A DNA stretch of 64,000 bases from Blautia luti. Lineage in GTDB: Bacteria > Bacillota > Clostridia > Lachnospirales > Lachnospiraceae. The translations under genes were made by a program, and so were the position numbers. Below the pieces are notes generated by a model. That model had not been told where the DNA came from. It did no database searches and worked only from the letters and a program-made list of their open reading frames with translations. Of the stretch, positions 8,557 through 17,654 are shown in pieces; position 1 is the stretch's first letter; each line of letters opens with the position of its first letter. Location: assembly GCF_013304735.1 (NCBI RefSeq), contig NZ_JAAITI010000016.1, forward strand, positions 18,918 to 82,917, in the 5' to 3' direction.

Positions 8557-8659
8557 AGTTTCATTATGGAAAAACGCAGTGCCGGGCAGGTATATACGGT
8601 CCATATCCTGGTAATGCTTTGCGTAGAATTTAACTTTTTGGAAATGGCAGGTTTTTTAT

Positions 8660-9937
8660 ATGAAAGTTGTTGGAATTATTGCAGAATACAATCCTTTTCA
8701 CAGGGGGCATGAATATCAGATCCGTTATGCCAGGGAATCTCTTGGTGCTGATTATGTAATCGTCGCCATGAGCGGAGATTTTGTACAGAGAGGAGCTCCT
8801 GCTCTCATGCCAAAACATCTCCGGGCAGAGATGGCTCTTCTTGGCGGTGCCGATCTCGTCCTGGAACTTCCCGTCCAGGTTTCCACTGCCAGTGCGGAGG
8901 GCTTTGCCGCAGGCGGCGTAAGCCTTCTGGACGGACTTGGGATTGTGGATGAACTTTGTTTTGGCAGTGAATGCGGTGATACGGAGATCCTTATGGAAAC
9001 AGCCCGCATTCTTGTGGCGGAGCCTCCTGTATACAGAGATTTTCTCCAGAAAAATCTCCGTGAAGGAATGAGTTTTCCCCTGGCAAGAAGCCGTGCGCTG
9101 ACAAGTTATGTTACAAAATCTGCCATCTCTGATGTGTCTTTCGGTGACGGACATTTTATTTTTCCGGAGCAGATGGATTCCATCCTTTCTTCTCCAAACA
9201 ATATCCTTGGCATTGAGTACTGCAAAGCCCTGCTGCGCCAGAACAGCTCCATCCGCCCCCATGCACTTCTCCGAAAGGGAAGCGGATATCACGATGCGGA
9301 TCTCTCGGATGTTTCCGGAGATTTTTTCCCATCTGCTTCCGGTATCCGGGAACTTCTTTCCGCTGAAAAGGGTGCCATGGATTTTTCCCGTTTTATTCCG
9401 GCTGCAGCATTTCCGGTCTTTTCCTCTGCACTGGAAAAGAGATGCTGGCTTCTGGAAACAGCTCTGGATCTTCCTCTTCATTATAAACTTCTTCTGGAAA
9501 CGGAAGAAAGTTTACGTCAGTATCCGGATCTTTCCGATGCTCTGATCCGCCGGATTTTAAAATACCTGAACCAGTATGAAAGTTTTTCCCAGTTTGCGGA
9601 TCTTCTGAAAACCAGAGATATTACACGGTCTGCCATCTGCCGTGGTCTTGTCCGGATCTTTCTGGATCTGAAAGAAAAAGCACCCGGACATATTCCCTAT
9701 GCCCGGGTGCTTGGTTTCCGAAAAGACAGTGCACCGCTTCTTGGTCAAATCAAGAAAAACGCTTCTATCCCTATGCTTACCAAAGCTGCAGATGCCGCTT
9801 CCATCCTTGATAAAGACGGATTGGGGATTTTTAATCAAACCTGCGAAGCTTCGAATCTTTATGAAATGCTTCTCTGCCGGAAAACAGGTCAGCCTTTTGT
9901 TCATGAATTCCAGAAACCACCGCGGATTATTTTGTAA
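8660..9937 (+). CDS. tmcAL: tRNA(Met) cytidine acetate ligase (YlbM family)
   Basis: A 425-residue protein. In Bacillus this family uses acetate and ATP to form N4-acetylcytidine at the wobble base of elongator tRNA-Met. The N-terminus VVGIIAEYNPFHRGHEYQI holds the nucleotidyltransferase HxGH motif, followed by MSGDFVQRGAPALMPKHLRA. Family length is about 400. It is transcribed away from pta-ackA, so an acetate-consuming tRNA enzyme sits beside the acetate-producing operon. The last 11 bp overlap the convergent aminotransferase gene. Confidence 0.95.
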   Translation: MKVVGIIAEYNPFHRGHEYQIRYARESLGADYVIVAMSGDFVQRGAPALMPKHLRAEMALLGGADLVLELPVQVSTASAEGFAAGGVSLLDGLGIVDELCFGSECGDTEILMETARILVAEPPVYRDFLQKNLREGMSFPLARSRALTSYVTKSAISDVSFGDGHFIFPEQMDSILSSPNNILGIEYCKALLRQNSSIRPHALLRKGSGYHDADLSDVSGDFFPSASGIRELLSAEKGAMDFSRFIPAAAFPVFSSALEKRCWLLETALDLPLHYKLLLETEESLRQYPDLSDALIRRILKYLNQYESFSQFADLLKTRDITRSAICRGLVRIFLDLKEKAPGHIPYARVLGFRKDSAPLLGQIKKNASIPMLTKAADAASILDKDGLGIFNQTCEASNLYEMLLCRKTGQPFVHEFQKPPRIIL

Positions 9938-11102
9938 CCGTAACGGTAATCTCGCTTTTTCCAATGGCTTCCACTGCTTCCCGGATTTTCTCCGGCGGAA
10001 GCACCAGTGCGAAACGTACGTATCCTTCCCCGTGTGGTCCGAAACTTGCTCCCGGAGTTACGATGACGCCTGCTTTTTCCATCAGCTCCATGCAGAAAGC
10101 CATACTGTCCGTGCGGCCGCCGGGGAGCTTTGCCCAGACGAACATGGTACCTTTTCCATTTGGAAGTTCCCAGCCAATGTCACGAAGTCCCTGGCAGAGT
10201 GCATCTCTTCTCTCCTGGTACATCTGGCACTGTTCTTTTACGCTGTCCAGTGGTCCCTCAAGTGCGGCAATAGCTGCTTTCTGAAGTGGCAGGAACATGC
10301 CAAAATCGATCTGGCTTCTCAGCTTGCGAAGTGCTGTTATCACGTCAGGCCGGCCTACCAGAAAGCTGAGCCTTGCGCCGGTAACATTGAAGGATTTGGA
10401 AAGACTGAAGAACTCTACGCCGATCTCTTTTGCTCCTGGTGTTGCAAGGAAGCTTCCGCCAAATGCTCCGTCAAAGATAATATCGCTGTATGCATTATCA
10501 TGAATAATGAGAATATCATATTTTTTCGCGAATTCCACGATTTCTTCGTAAAGTCCTGGTGTGGCTATACTTCCTACCGGATTGGACGGAAGGGATACTA
10601 CCATGTATTTAGCCTTCTTCGCCACTTCTTCCGGGATTCCCTTTACATAGGGGAGAAAGTCATGTTCCGCAACCAGTGGATAGTAGTAAGGAACTGCTCC
10701 GGCCATCAGGCTTCCTGCTGCAAATACCGGATAGCACGGGTCCGGAAGAAGGACGGTATCTCCCTCGTCACAGAGAGCCATGCCAAGATGTCCCATTCCT
10801 TCCTGGCTTCCATAAACGGTCATTACCATATCCGGTGTCAGTTCCACGTCAAAACGTTTTTTATAATAAGTACAGACTGCTTCCAGAAGCTCCGGCAGAT
10901 CCCGGAGGCTGTACTTCCAGTTGTTGTCATCCATGGCCGCTTCCGCTACGGCTTTTTTGATGTATTCCGGAGTTTTAAAATCCGGGGTTCCCACACTCAT
11001 GTTATAGATCTTCATGCCCTGAGCTTCCAGCTCCATGCGCCGGTTGTTCAGAGCTGCAAAAATTTCATCTCCAAATCGGTCCAGTCTTTTTGAAAACTGC
11101 AT
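9927..11102 (-). CDS. PLP-dependent class I/II aminotransferase
   Basis: 391 residues of fold-type I aminotransferase. The PLP lysine lies in SLSKSFNVTGARL, preceded by the LPSNPVG and IIHDNAYSDIIFDG motifs that bind the cofactor. The N-terminal IYNMSVGTPDFKTPEY resembles the LL-diaminopimelate and aspartate/alanine aminotransferase groups. The exact amino acid cannot be assigned: it may be an LL-DAP aminotransferase homologue supplying lysA at 26 kb, or an AlaT/AspC-like enzyme. It has its own promoter and overlaps tmcAL by 11 bp at the 3' end. Confidence 0.88.
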   Translation of the reverse strand: MQFSKRLDRFGDEIFAALNNRRMELEAQGMKIYNMSVGTPDFKTPEYIKKAVAEAAMDDNNWKYSLRDLPELLEAVCTYYKKRFDVELTPDMVMTVYGSQEGMGHLGMALCDEGDTVLLPDPCYPVFAAGSLMAGAVPYYYPLVAEHDFLPYVKGIPEEVAKKAKYMVVSLPSNPVGSIATPGLYEEIVEFAKKYDILIIHDNAYSDIIFDGAFGGSFLATPGAKEIGVEFFSLSKSFNVTGARLSFLVGRPDVITALRKLRSQIDFGMFLPLQKAAIAALEGPLDSVKEQCQMYQERRDALCQGLRDIGWELPNGKGTMFVWAKLPGGRTDSMAFCMELMEKAGVIVTPGASFGPHGEGYVRFALVLPPEKIREAVEAIGKSEITVTVTK

Positions 11103-11151
11103 ATCATTCGTCCCTCTTCCATAATAAATTACAAGTGTCCGTGTCTATGGA

Positions 11152-11206
11152 CATTCGCATTCTGCTCTGCGACATGCTCAAAAGCAAAATCACAAAGCGA
11201 TTTCAT
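11152..11206. repeat. dispersed intergenic repeat, copy A
   Basis: Contains ATTCGCATTCTGC followed by GACATGCTCA and then an AAAATC...GATTT inverted repeat. The same blocks recur at 42901-42959, and a partly matching form at 15921-15980. It lies in the leader of the aminotransferase gene. Confidence 0.5.
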
Positions 11207-11208
11207 TC

Positions 11209-11237
11209 ATTTTACCACGGTAACGTGATATACTCAA
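11209..11237 (-). promoter_or_regulatory. sigma-A promoter for the aminotransferase
   Basis: TTGAGT (11232-11237), 17-bp spacer ending in TGG, TAAAAT (11209-11214) on the minus strand. Confidence 0.65.
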
Positions 11238-11248
11238 GAATTTTCCAC

Positions 11249-11289
11249 AAAAAAAGAACCACCACCTGATTCAAACAGTGATGGTCCTT
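11249..11289 (-). terminator. terminator of the tryptophan ABC operon
   Basis: On the minus strand GGACCATCACTG pairs with CAGGTGGTGGTTC and is followed by seven T. It overlaps nothing else and lies just after the ATPase stop codon. Confidence 0.85.
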
Positions 11290-11303
11290 CTACTTATCAT
11301 TTA

Positions 11304-12092
11304 TCATTCCGACAAAAGAATACGGTCATTATCCAGGGCCTTTCCGGCTCCTGTCTTAAATTTCTCGAGAAGGCCGTCCACGGTCATGTTCTTCTTCTCT
11401 TCGCCTCCGATATCCAGCACGATATTACCGGAATCCATCATCAAAATACGGTTTCCAAGATCAATTGCAGACTGCATATTGTGCGTGATCATCAGACAGG
11501 TCAGCTGATGTTCTTCCACGATCCGTTTTGTGAGATTCAGAACTTTCTCAGCAGTTCCCGGGTCAAGCGCTGCAGTATGCTCGTCCAGAAGAAGTAATTT
11601 CGGCGGATTCATAGTTGCCATCAGAAGTGTCAAGGCCTGTCTCTGTCCACCGGAAAGAAGTCCCACCGGATGACTCATCCGCTCTTCCAGGCCAATGTCC
11701 AGTTTCTTCAGTTCTTCACGGAAACGTTCTTTTTCCTGTCGGGTTGTATGAGAAAGCCATCCGCCTTTGCCGGCTGCAAGTGCAAGATTCTCTTCGATTG
11801 TCATACCCGGCGCAGTTCCACGCATCGGATCCTGATAAAGACGGCCGATTTCTTTTGCACGTGCATGCTGCGGCATAAATGTAATGTCTCTGCCATCCAG
11901 CTCAATTGCTCCTGCATCTGTGAGGAAATCACCACAGATTGCGTTGAAAAGTGTTGATTTTCCCGCACCATTAGAACCGATGATCGTAGCAAAGTCGCCT
12001 TTTTTCAGTTCCAGGGAAAGATCTTCGATTGCCTTTTTTTCGTTTACGGTTCCCGGATTAAATGTTTTTGAAATATGGCTGATTTTTAACAT
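11304..12092 (-). CDS. ABC importer ATPase, TrpZ-like
   Basis: A 262-residue cytoplasmic ATPase. Walker A is IGSNGAGKST, the signature LLSGGQRQAL and Walker B LLLLDEHTAALDPG. It is the last gene of a three-gene operon (binding protein, permease, ATPase), with 3 bp between permease and ATPase. The ATPase group, the ABC_sub_bind type binding protein and a T-box reading UGG together point to the TrpXYZ type of tryptophan importer predicted in Firmicutes. An intrinsic terminator follows. Confidence 0.9.
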   Translation of the reverse strand: MLKISHISKTFNPGTVNEKKAIEDLSLELKKGDFATIIGSNGAGKSTLFNAICGDFLTDAGAIELDGRDITFMPQHARAKEIGRLYQDPMRGTAPGMTIEENLALAAGKGGWLSHTTRQEKERFREELKKLDIGLEERMSHPVGLLSGGQRQALTLLMATMNPPKLLLLDEHTAALDPGTAEKVLNLTKRIVEEHQLTCLMITHNMQSAIDLGNRILMMDSGNIVLDIGGEEKKNMTVDGLLEKFKTGAGKALDNDRILLSE

Positions 12093-12095
12093 GGA

Positions 12096-13037
12096 TCATC
12101 TGCCTCCTTTTGTATGAGTCATTCTTCTTCGGATCTGCGGCCACTGTTTCTTAAGATACGGACCGGAAATTGCAAGAACAACGATCACAGAAGATACCAG
12201 TTTCAGCATAAACGCCGGCATATTGAAACGAAGTGCGATGGTGTATACAAGGCGGAAAATGAAGGAACCAAGCACCATTCCCACCGCTCTTACAAAAATT
12301 CCGCCATGGCCAAGAAGCGTACCTCCGATCAGCAGAGATGCCAGTGCAATGGTAACCATACCCTGTCCGATGTTGATATCTACGGATTTCTGTGACTGAG
12401 ACAGAAGGCATCCGGAAAGTGCGGTAAATGCATTTGCCACACAAAGGCCGATCACTGTTGTAAAGACCGGATTGATAGAGGAAGATTTTACCATATCAGA
12501 ATTATTTCCGGTTGCCCGGATTGCAAGACCAAGTCTTGTTTTCAGGAAAAATACCAGAAATACAATCACAAGGATCACTGCGATGGCTGCAATAATGATA
12601 TCTTCCCTGCCTTTTAACGGTGTACCTGCAAGTGCATCTTTCATCATGGTAAATACTGTGGTTGTCCGGTTCATATTAATGAGAGAAGAACCTCCCATAA
12701 CCGCAATATTTACGGAATATAAGGCCGTATTTACAATGATACCTGCAAGCAGGCTGTCTACTCCCAGCTTTGTCTGCAGGATAGCTGTTACAAATCCCGA
12801 TGTAACACCTGCTGCCATAGCTGCCACAATGGACAGAAACGGATGTCCGCTTACAGCTACTACGGCTCCTACAGCGGCTCCAAAAGTAAAGCAGCCGTCT
12901 GTAGAAAGGTCGCAGACATTCAGCATGGAATAACTAAGGAACAGAGCAAGAACTGTCAGGGAACAGATCAGTCCAAGCTTCAGGGCAGTCTCCCCGAGGG
13001 AGAGCATAGTTGCAATCGTCACAGTGATTTCCTCCAT
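12096..13037 (-). CDS. ABC importer permease, TrpY-like
   Basis: 313 residues with about 8-9 membrane segments in the branched-chain/ribose permease family (LivH/RbsC-like fold). Conserved pieces include YSMLNVCDLSTDGCFTFGAA near the start and ATGNNSDMVKSSSIN in the middle, both typical of the permease that pairs with ABC_sub_bind binding proteins. It lies 6 bp after the binding-protein gene and 3 bp before the ATPase gene. Substrate inference (tryptophan) rests on the T-box upstream. Confidence 0.9.
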   Translation of the reverse strand: MEEITVTIATMLSLGETALKLGLICSLTVLALFLSYSMLNVCDLSTDGCFTFGAAVGAVVAVSGHPFLSIVAAMAAGVTSGFVTAILQTKLGVDSLLAGIIVNTALYSVNIAVMGGSSLINMNRTTTVFTMMKDALAGTPLKGREDIIIAAIAVILVIVFLVFFLKTRLGLAIRATGNNSDMVKSSSINPVFTTVIGLCVANAFTALSGCLLSQSQKSVDINIGQGMVTIALASLLIGGTLLGHGGIFVRAVGMVLGSFIFRLVYTIALRFNMPAFMLKLVSSVIVVLAISGPYLKKQWPQIRRRMTHTKGGR

Positions 13038-13043
13038 TTGGAT

Positions 13044-14072
13044 TTATTTTGCTTCTACTTCATCGAAGCTTTCTGCAGTTGTAATCTCATTTACCTGTGT
13101 ACAGAGAGGCTCAAATGCTTTCTTTACAGTATCAAAATCAAGGCCAAGTTCTTTACAGGTTTCTGTATTAACTGTTGCAGTACCATTGTCAAATGTTTCC
13201 ACAGCGGTTTTGGCCGGATCTGCGTTATCCACCAGGATATCTGCGATCATATCGGCTGTTTTCTGTCCAAGGTTTGCATAATCAACACCGTATCCTACAA
13301 AGGCACCATTTAATGCAAAGGAGTCAGCACCTGTGTAGTGCGGAATTCCTGCCTCAATAAATTTCTCATAAATAGAAAGCTCTGCTGTCATGATGGTGTT
13401 ATCGGTAGGTGTAAATACTGCATCCACACCATCTGCGATCAGTGCATCTGCCGCAAGCTGAACTTCATCGGTAGTGGTTCCGGTACGTTCTACATATTCG
13501 ATTCCCTGCTCATCCAGATAATCCTTTGCTTCCTGAATTGCTGTTGTGGAGGAATCCTGTCCTACATCATAAAGAAGGCCAATTTTCTTTACATCCGGGT
13601 TCTGCGCCTGGATCAGTTTCATGATAGAAGAAGTATCCAGATAATCACTGGTTCCTGTGATATTTGCACCAGGAGCATCCAGAGAATCTACAAGGCCGGA
13701 GCCAACCGGATCCGATACTGCTGAGAAAACAACCGGTGTATCGCTTCCCTCTGTCGCAGACTGCATACGCATTGCCACCGGTGTAGCTACACCTACCATC
13801 AGGTCAACATTGTCAGCCTGGAAATCGGAGATGATCTGTTCCATAACGCTGGCATCTGCATTGCAGTTATCATAAGGTACATCAAATGTGATGCCTTTTT
13901 CTTTGCCGATCTCTTCCAGACGGGACTGGATATTATCTACGATCTGGTTCAGGGAAGCATCATCTACATAATTGCAGATGCCTACTTTAAAATCCTCTGC
14001 CATAACCGGGCTGGCCACCATCATACTTGTTGCTGCTACTGCTGCTGCGATTACTAACATTCTTTTTTTCAT
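13044..14072 (-). CDS. ABC importer substrate-binding protein, TrpX-like
   Basis: 342 residues of the ABC_sub_bind family (two-lobed periplasmic-type fold). Recognisable pieces are LMVGVATPVAMRMQSAT, PVVFSAVSDPVGSGLV, ANITGTSDYLD and VFTPTDNTIMTA. The signal peptide is MKKRMLVIAAAVAATSMMVA ending near VMA-ED. It has no lipobox cysteine, which is odd for a Gram-positive binding protein, since these are normally lipid-anchored. It is the first gene after the T-box, and the ribosome site AAGGGAG is in place. Ligand: tryptophan by T-box specifier; tyrosine or another aromatic compound is not excluded. Confidence 0.9.
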   Translation of the reverse strand: MKKRMLVIAAAVAATSMMVASPVMAEDFKVGICNYVDDASLNQIVDNIQSRLEEIGKEKGITFDVPYDNCNADASVMEQIISDFQADNVDLMVGVATPVAMRMQSATEGSDTPVVFSAVSDPVGSGLVDSLDAPGANITGTSDYLDTSSIMKLIQAQNPDVKKIGLLYDVGQDSSTTAIQEAKDYLDEQGIEYVERTGTTTDEVQLAADALIADGVDAVFTPTDNTIMTAELSIYEKFIEAGIPHYTGADSFALNGAFVGYGVDYANLGQKTADMIADILVDNADPAKTAVETFDNGTATVNTETCKELGLDFDTVKKAFEPLCTQVNEITTAESFDEVEAK

Positions 14073-14182
14073 AATTTTGTTCTCCCTTCTTATTTCCGCT
14101 TATGATTACTTTTTGTACACCCTGCGGCCTGCTTTTCCGGAACAACTTTTTATGCAACAGAATCTCTTTTTTCCTGTAACAC

Positions 14183-14466
14183 AAAAACCGTCTCAAGCTT
14201 ATATTATGCTTGAGACGGTAATAAAAGTTCTTTATTATCGCGGTACCACTCAAATTGACGAATCGTCCACTTTCCGGTGTACTAACATACACTCCTCATT
14301 GATAACGGGTTCGGTTCCCGTCGGCGCCTACTGTACAGATAAATAGTTCGGGCCGCCCTCGAAAGTCCATTCAACATCTGGTCCCCTGCGGATTCCCACC
14401 ATCACCGCTCTCTGTGAAGCTTCCTGAAATGTTTACTTCTCTTTCTCACTGGTTTGTTTTTTAAGT
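14183..14466 (-). ncRNA. T-box riboswitch, specifier UGG (tRNA-Trp)
   Basis: On the minus strand the leader holds the stem I AGAGAG element with GGTGATGGTGGGAAT, a specifier-loop segment GAATGGACTTT, the T-box core GAGTGGTACCGCG and then a terminator whose 11-bp stem ends in GACGG followed by TTTTTG (14183-14218). In T-box leaders the specifier codon directly follows GAA; here it is UGG, tryptophan. Uncharged tRNA-Trp would favour the antiterminator and switch on the transporter. The variable base of the TGGN bulge is U, where C would pair best with the G discriminator of tRNA-Trp. Confidence 0.92.
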
Positions 14467-14473
14467 TGTGTTT

Positions 14474-14502
14474 ACTTTAGCACATCAACGTGAATCTGTC
14501 AA
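14474..14502 (-). promoter_or_regulatory. sigma-A promoter of the T-box/transport operon
   Basis: TTGACA (14497-14502), 17-bp spacer ending in TGC, TAAAGT (14474-14479) on the minus strand, directly before the T-box stem I. Confidence 0.8.
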
Positions 14503-14527
14503 CCCCGAAATGAAATTAATTTCAGAA

Positions 14528-15892
14528 TTAATTTTTAAAACTGTGAATCGGTGCCGGAATTCTTCCGCCTCTCTGTACAAATGCATCGCAGGAGAAGGAA
14601 TTTACAGGCATGATCGGAGCATAACCAAGAAGGCCTCCGAATTCAACAGTCTCGCCTACACCTTTGCCGATTACCGGAATCAGACGTACTGCGGTTGTCT
14701 TCTGGTTTACCATACCGATGGCAGACTCATCGGCAATGATACCTGCCAGTGTGGTAGCTTTGGTATCTCCCGGAACTGCGATCATATCCAGTCCAACAGA
14801 GCATACGCAGGTCATGGCTTCCAGTTTCTCCAGCGTAAGCGCTCCCTCATTTACCGCATCGATCATTCCCTGATCCTCGCTGACCGGAATAAAGGCACCG
14901 CTTAATCCGCCCACAGCTGCTGCTGCCATAACGCCGCCTTTTTTCACCTGGTCATTGAGAAGCGCAAGTGCTGCAGTTGTTCCAGGTGCACCGGCTCTCT
15001 CAAGACCGATTTCCTCCAGAATCTCTGCTACGGAATCACCGATGGCCGGTGTTGGTGCAAGGGAAAGATCCACAATACCAAACGGCACATCCAGACGTTT
15101 GGATGCCTCACGTGCAACCAGCTGTCCCACTCGTGTTACCTTAAATGCGGTACGCTTGATCATCTCGCAGAGAGTTCCGAAATCTTCTCCGCGAACCTGC
15201 TCCAGGGCTTTCTTGACAACGCCAGGGCCGCTGACACCTACATTGATGATGCAGTCAGCCTCTGTAACACCGTGGAAAGCACCTGCCATAAACGGGTTGT
15301 CATCCGGTGCGTTGCAGAATACCACAAGTTTGGCACAGCCAAGGGAATCCTGCTCTTTGGTTGCCTCTGCGGTTGCAAGGACGATCTCGCCCATCAGTTT
15401 TACGGCATCCATGTTAATACCGGTCTTGGTGGAACCAACGTTTACAGAACTGCAGACACGCTCTGTCTCTGCCATTGCCTGCGGGATGGAGCGGATGAGA
15501 AGTTCCTCTGCCGGAGTCATTCCCTTGCTTACCAGTGCGGAATATCCGCCGATAAAGTTCACTCCAACTTCCTTGGCACATTTATCCAGTGTTCTTGCGA
15601 TGGTCACAAAATCTTCCGGTTTCTTACATGCGGCTCCACCAACCAGAGCGATCGGTGTTACGGAAATTCGTTTATTTACAACCGGGATTCCGTACTCGGT
15701 TGCAATCTCATCACCGGTAGCTACCAGGTTTCTGGCTTTTGTGGTGATCTTTTCGTATATTTTCTGATTCAGTGCATCCAGGTCAGGATCGATACAGTCC
15801 AGAAGGCTGATTCCCATGGTGATGGTACGCACATCCAGATTCTCCTGCTCGATCATTTTATTTGTCTCGTTTACTTCAAAAATATTGATCAT
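14528..15892 (-). CDS. UPF0210 (PFL, DUF711) family protein
   Basis: A 454-residue protein of the UPF0210/DUF711 family, which has a fold related to glycyl-radical enzymes but no known reaction. Family pieces include [19 protein letters not shown] at the start, [35 protein letters not shown] and [19 protein letters not shown]. It is transcribed after a small ACT-domain protein; this pair is kept together in most Firmicutes, so the ACT protein may sense an amino acid for it. An AT-rich 9-bp inverted repeat overlaps the stop codon. Function unknown. Confidence 0.93.
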   Translation of the reverse strand: MINIFEVNETNKMIEQENLDVRTITMGISLLDCIDPDLDALNQKIYEKITTKARNLVATGDEIATEYGIPVVNKRISVTPIALVGGAACKKPEDFVTIARTLDKCAKEVGVNFIGGYSALVSKGMTPAEELLIRSIPQAMAETERVCSSVNVGSTKTGINMDAVKLMGEIVLATAEATKEQDSLGCAKLVVFCNAPDDNPFMAGAFHGVTEADCIINVGVSGPGVVKKALEQVRGEDFGTLCEMIKRTAFKVTRVGQLVAREASKRLDVPFGIVDLSLAPTPAIGDSVAEILEEIGLERAGAPGTTAALALLNDQVKKGGVMAAAAVGGLSGAFIPVSEDQGMIDAVNEGALTLEKLEAMTCVCSVGLDMIAVPGDTKATTLAGIIADESAIGMVNQKTTAVRLIPVIGKGVGETVEFGGLLGYAPIMPVNSFSCDAFVQRGGRIPAPIHSFKN

Positions 15893-15920
15893 TTTATTTT
15901 CTCCCTGATGATTGGTATAA

Positions 15921-15980
15921 TGCGGATAAAAGCATCCGCTTCGCTACTTGCTCATAATCAAACAACAGTATATCCGTTAT
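15921..15980. repeat. dispersed intergenic repeat, copy B
   Basis: GCGGAT/ATCCGC small hairpin, then TTCGCTACTTGCTCATAATC and AAACAACAGT. It shares the TCGCTAC-TGCTCA block with copies A and C and the GGATAAAA-CATCCGC and TCAAACAAC blocks with 63496-63550. It sits in the UPF0210-ACT spacer. Confidence 0.45.
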
Positions 15981-15984
15981 TTAA

Positions 15985-16257
15985 TTATACTCGATGCATC
16001 ATGTTAAAAATATCTTCATGCTGGCAGTGGATCACTACGCCGATCTCTTTGCCAAGATTCTCAAGCTCTTTTGCAAGTGTGCCGCCGTCTTTTTCACATT
16101 TTGCTGTGTCTGCGATCATCATCATGTTGAAGTACCCCTGAACGATGGTCTGAGAAATATCCAGAATGTTAACCTGATTCTCTGCAAGGTATGTACAAAC
16201 CTTTGCGATAATTCCTACTGTGTCATTTCCTACTACTGTGATAATTGTCTTCTTCAT
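15985..16257 (-). CDS. ACT domain protein (UPF0237 family)
   Basis: A 90-residue single ACT domain. It opens with KKTIITVVGNDTVGIIAKVC and holds the pattern VNILDISQTIVQGYFNMMMI. Such proteins bind amino acids or act as small regulators. In Firmicutes the gene sits next to the UPF0210 protein, as here with about 90 bp between them, and in streptococci the homologue is the UPF0237 protein. Ligand unknown. Confidence 0.92.
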   Translation of the reverse strand: MKKTIITVVGNDTVGIIAKVCTYLAENQVNILDISQTIVQGYFNMMMIADTAKCEKDGGTLAKELENLGKEIGVVIHCQHEDIFNMMHRV

Positions 16258-16270
16258 CGTTTTTTCCTTT

Positions 16271-17068
16271 CTACACTGTGATTATTTCTGATATGTGATC
16301 CCTCTTCGCTACCTGGATCTTAAAATCCCTGGAACGGTACGGGTTGTCACCAAGTGTCACCTCCGAGCACACAGTCTCGTAGGCAAGTTCTTCATAGTTG
16401 TTTTCTCTGCTTAAATGGCCGAGAAAAACCGCCTTCAAATTATCATGAAGGATCCTACAAAGCAGGCGGCCTGCATTCTCATTGGAGAGATGGCCTCTGT
16501 CTCCTAAGATTCTCTGTTTCAGATAATAAGGGTATTTTCCAACCTGGAGCATGCGGATGTCGTGGTTGGCTTCCAGAAGCACCGCATCCAGATTCTCCAG
16601 ATTTTTTACAATGTAATCGTTATATTTTCCAAGGTCTGTGGCAATACCCACAGAATGTTCTCCGCATTCCAGGCGGTAACCTACCGGCTGTGCCGCATCG
16701 TGAGGAATGGTAAAAGGATTTACTGTCAGATCTTTAATCTCAAACGGCTCATCTTCCCGGATCTCGTGGATCAGCCCCTCCGGCATTTTTCCAAGGGATT
16801 TCATCCGAAGCATGGCGTCTGCAGTCCCGCCTGTGGTGTAGATGGGAATTCCGTATTTTCTGGAAATCACTCCCAGGCCCTTGATATGGTCGGAATGTTC
16901 ATGGGTGATCAGGATTCCGTCCACGTCTTTCCCGGTAAGATCCAGGGAATTCAGGCCTTTTTCGATGCTCTTCCCGCTGATCCCCACATCTACCAGGACA
17001 TGTGCCTCCTCAGAGCCCACATAGATACAGTTGCCACTGCTTCCGCTGGCAATACTACAAAGTCTCAT
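16271..17068 (-). CDS. metallo-beta-lactamase-fold hydrolase (YycJ/WalJ-like)
   Basis: A 265-residue cytoplasmic MBL-fold protein. The metal-binding motif is THEHSDHIKG, with further ligands expected at IPHDAAQPV and LLEANHD. The N-terminus MRLCSIASGSSGNCIYVG and the length match the YycJ/WalJ group of 5'-3' exonuclease-like proteins, which in Bacillus sit near walRK but here follow polA and coaE. A DNA or RNA nuclease function is inferred from the family. The first 14 bp overlap coaE, so translation is probably coupled. Confidence 0.9.
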   Translation of the reverse strand: MRLCSIASGSSGNCIYVGSEEAHVLVDVGISGKSIEKGLNSLDLTGKDVDGILITHEHSDHIKGLGVISRKYGIPIYTTGGTADAMLRMKSLGKMPEGLIHEIREDEPFEIKDLTVNPFTIPHDAAQPVGYRLECGEHSVGIATDLGKYNDYIVKNLENLDAVLLEANHDIRMLQVGKYPYYLKQRILGDRGHLSNENAGRLLCRILHDNLKAVFLGHLSRENNYEELAYETVCSEVTLGDNPYRSRDFKIQVAKRDHISEIITV

Positions 17069-17654
17069 TTCTCTCTATCCCTTCTCTGATCTGTCTCCGG
17101 GTATCCGAAAGATCTCCATTGTTTTCGATTACATAATCCGTATGTTCTCTGAAAACCTGGTCGGATACCTGGTTTCGGATAATGCCAAGAGATTTCTCCC
17201 TGGAATAGCCGCGGCTTTCCATCAGGCGCTGGATCCGGATCTCTTCTTCTGTATACACATACCAGACTTCATCACAGAATTCCTGATAATTTTCTTCCAG
17301 AAAAAGGGCAGCCTCCACAACGCAGATTCCTCTTCCCGCTTCCTTCTGTTCTCCAAGAAGACGGAGGATTCTCTGTTTTACGGCCGGATGAATGATCCCG
17401 TTTAATTTCAAAAGCATATCCTTATCTGTGAATACTACATCAGAAATCCTTCTCCGGTCAATAGTTTTATCTTTTTTTATGATTTCTTTTCCAAACAATG
17501 CGATCACCGCATCGTAACATTCTTCTCCCGGTTCCATCAAAATATGGCCAAGCTGGTCTGCCTGAATCACATATGCCTGAAACTCTTCTTCCAGGATTCC
17601 AAGTACTGTACTTTTTCCGGCGCCTACTCCGCCGGTTACTCCGATCACTCTCAT
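17055..17654 (-). CDS. coaE: dephospho-CoA kinase
   Basis: A 199-residue P-loop kinase that adds the 3' phosphate in the last step of coenzyme A synthesis. The P-loop is GVTGGVGAGKST at residues 5-16, followed by ADQLGH and the VVEAALFLE segment. The gene starts at ATG 17654, directly after the polA stop codon, and its last 14 bp overlap the MBL-fold gene. The polA-coaE order is common in Firmicutes. Confidence 0.96.
   Translation of the reverse strand: MRVIGVTGGVGAGKSTVLGILEEEFQAYVIQADQLGHILMEPGEECYDAVIALFGKEIIKKDKTIDRRRISDVVFTDKDMLLKLNGIIHPAVKQRILRLLGEQKEAGRGICVVEAALFLEENYQEFCDEVWYVYTEEEIRIQRLMESRGYSREKSLGIIRNQVSDQVFREHTDYVIENNGDLSDTRRQIREGIERNETL

Noticed and set aside
14513..14534. AT-rich perfect inverted repeat over the UPF0210 stop codon as a terminator
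   Set aside because: The stem is only A-T pairs and no proper T tract follows; too weak to call.
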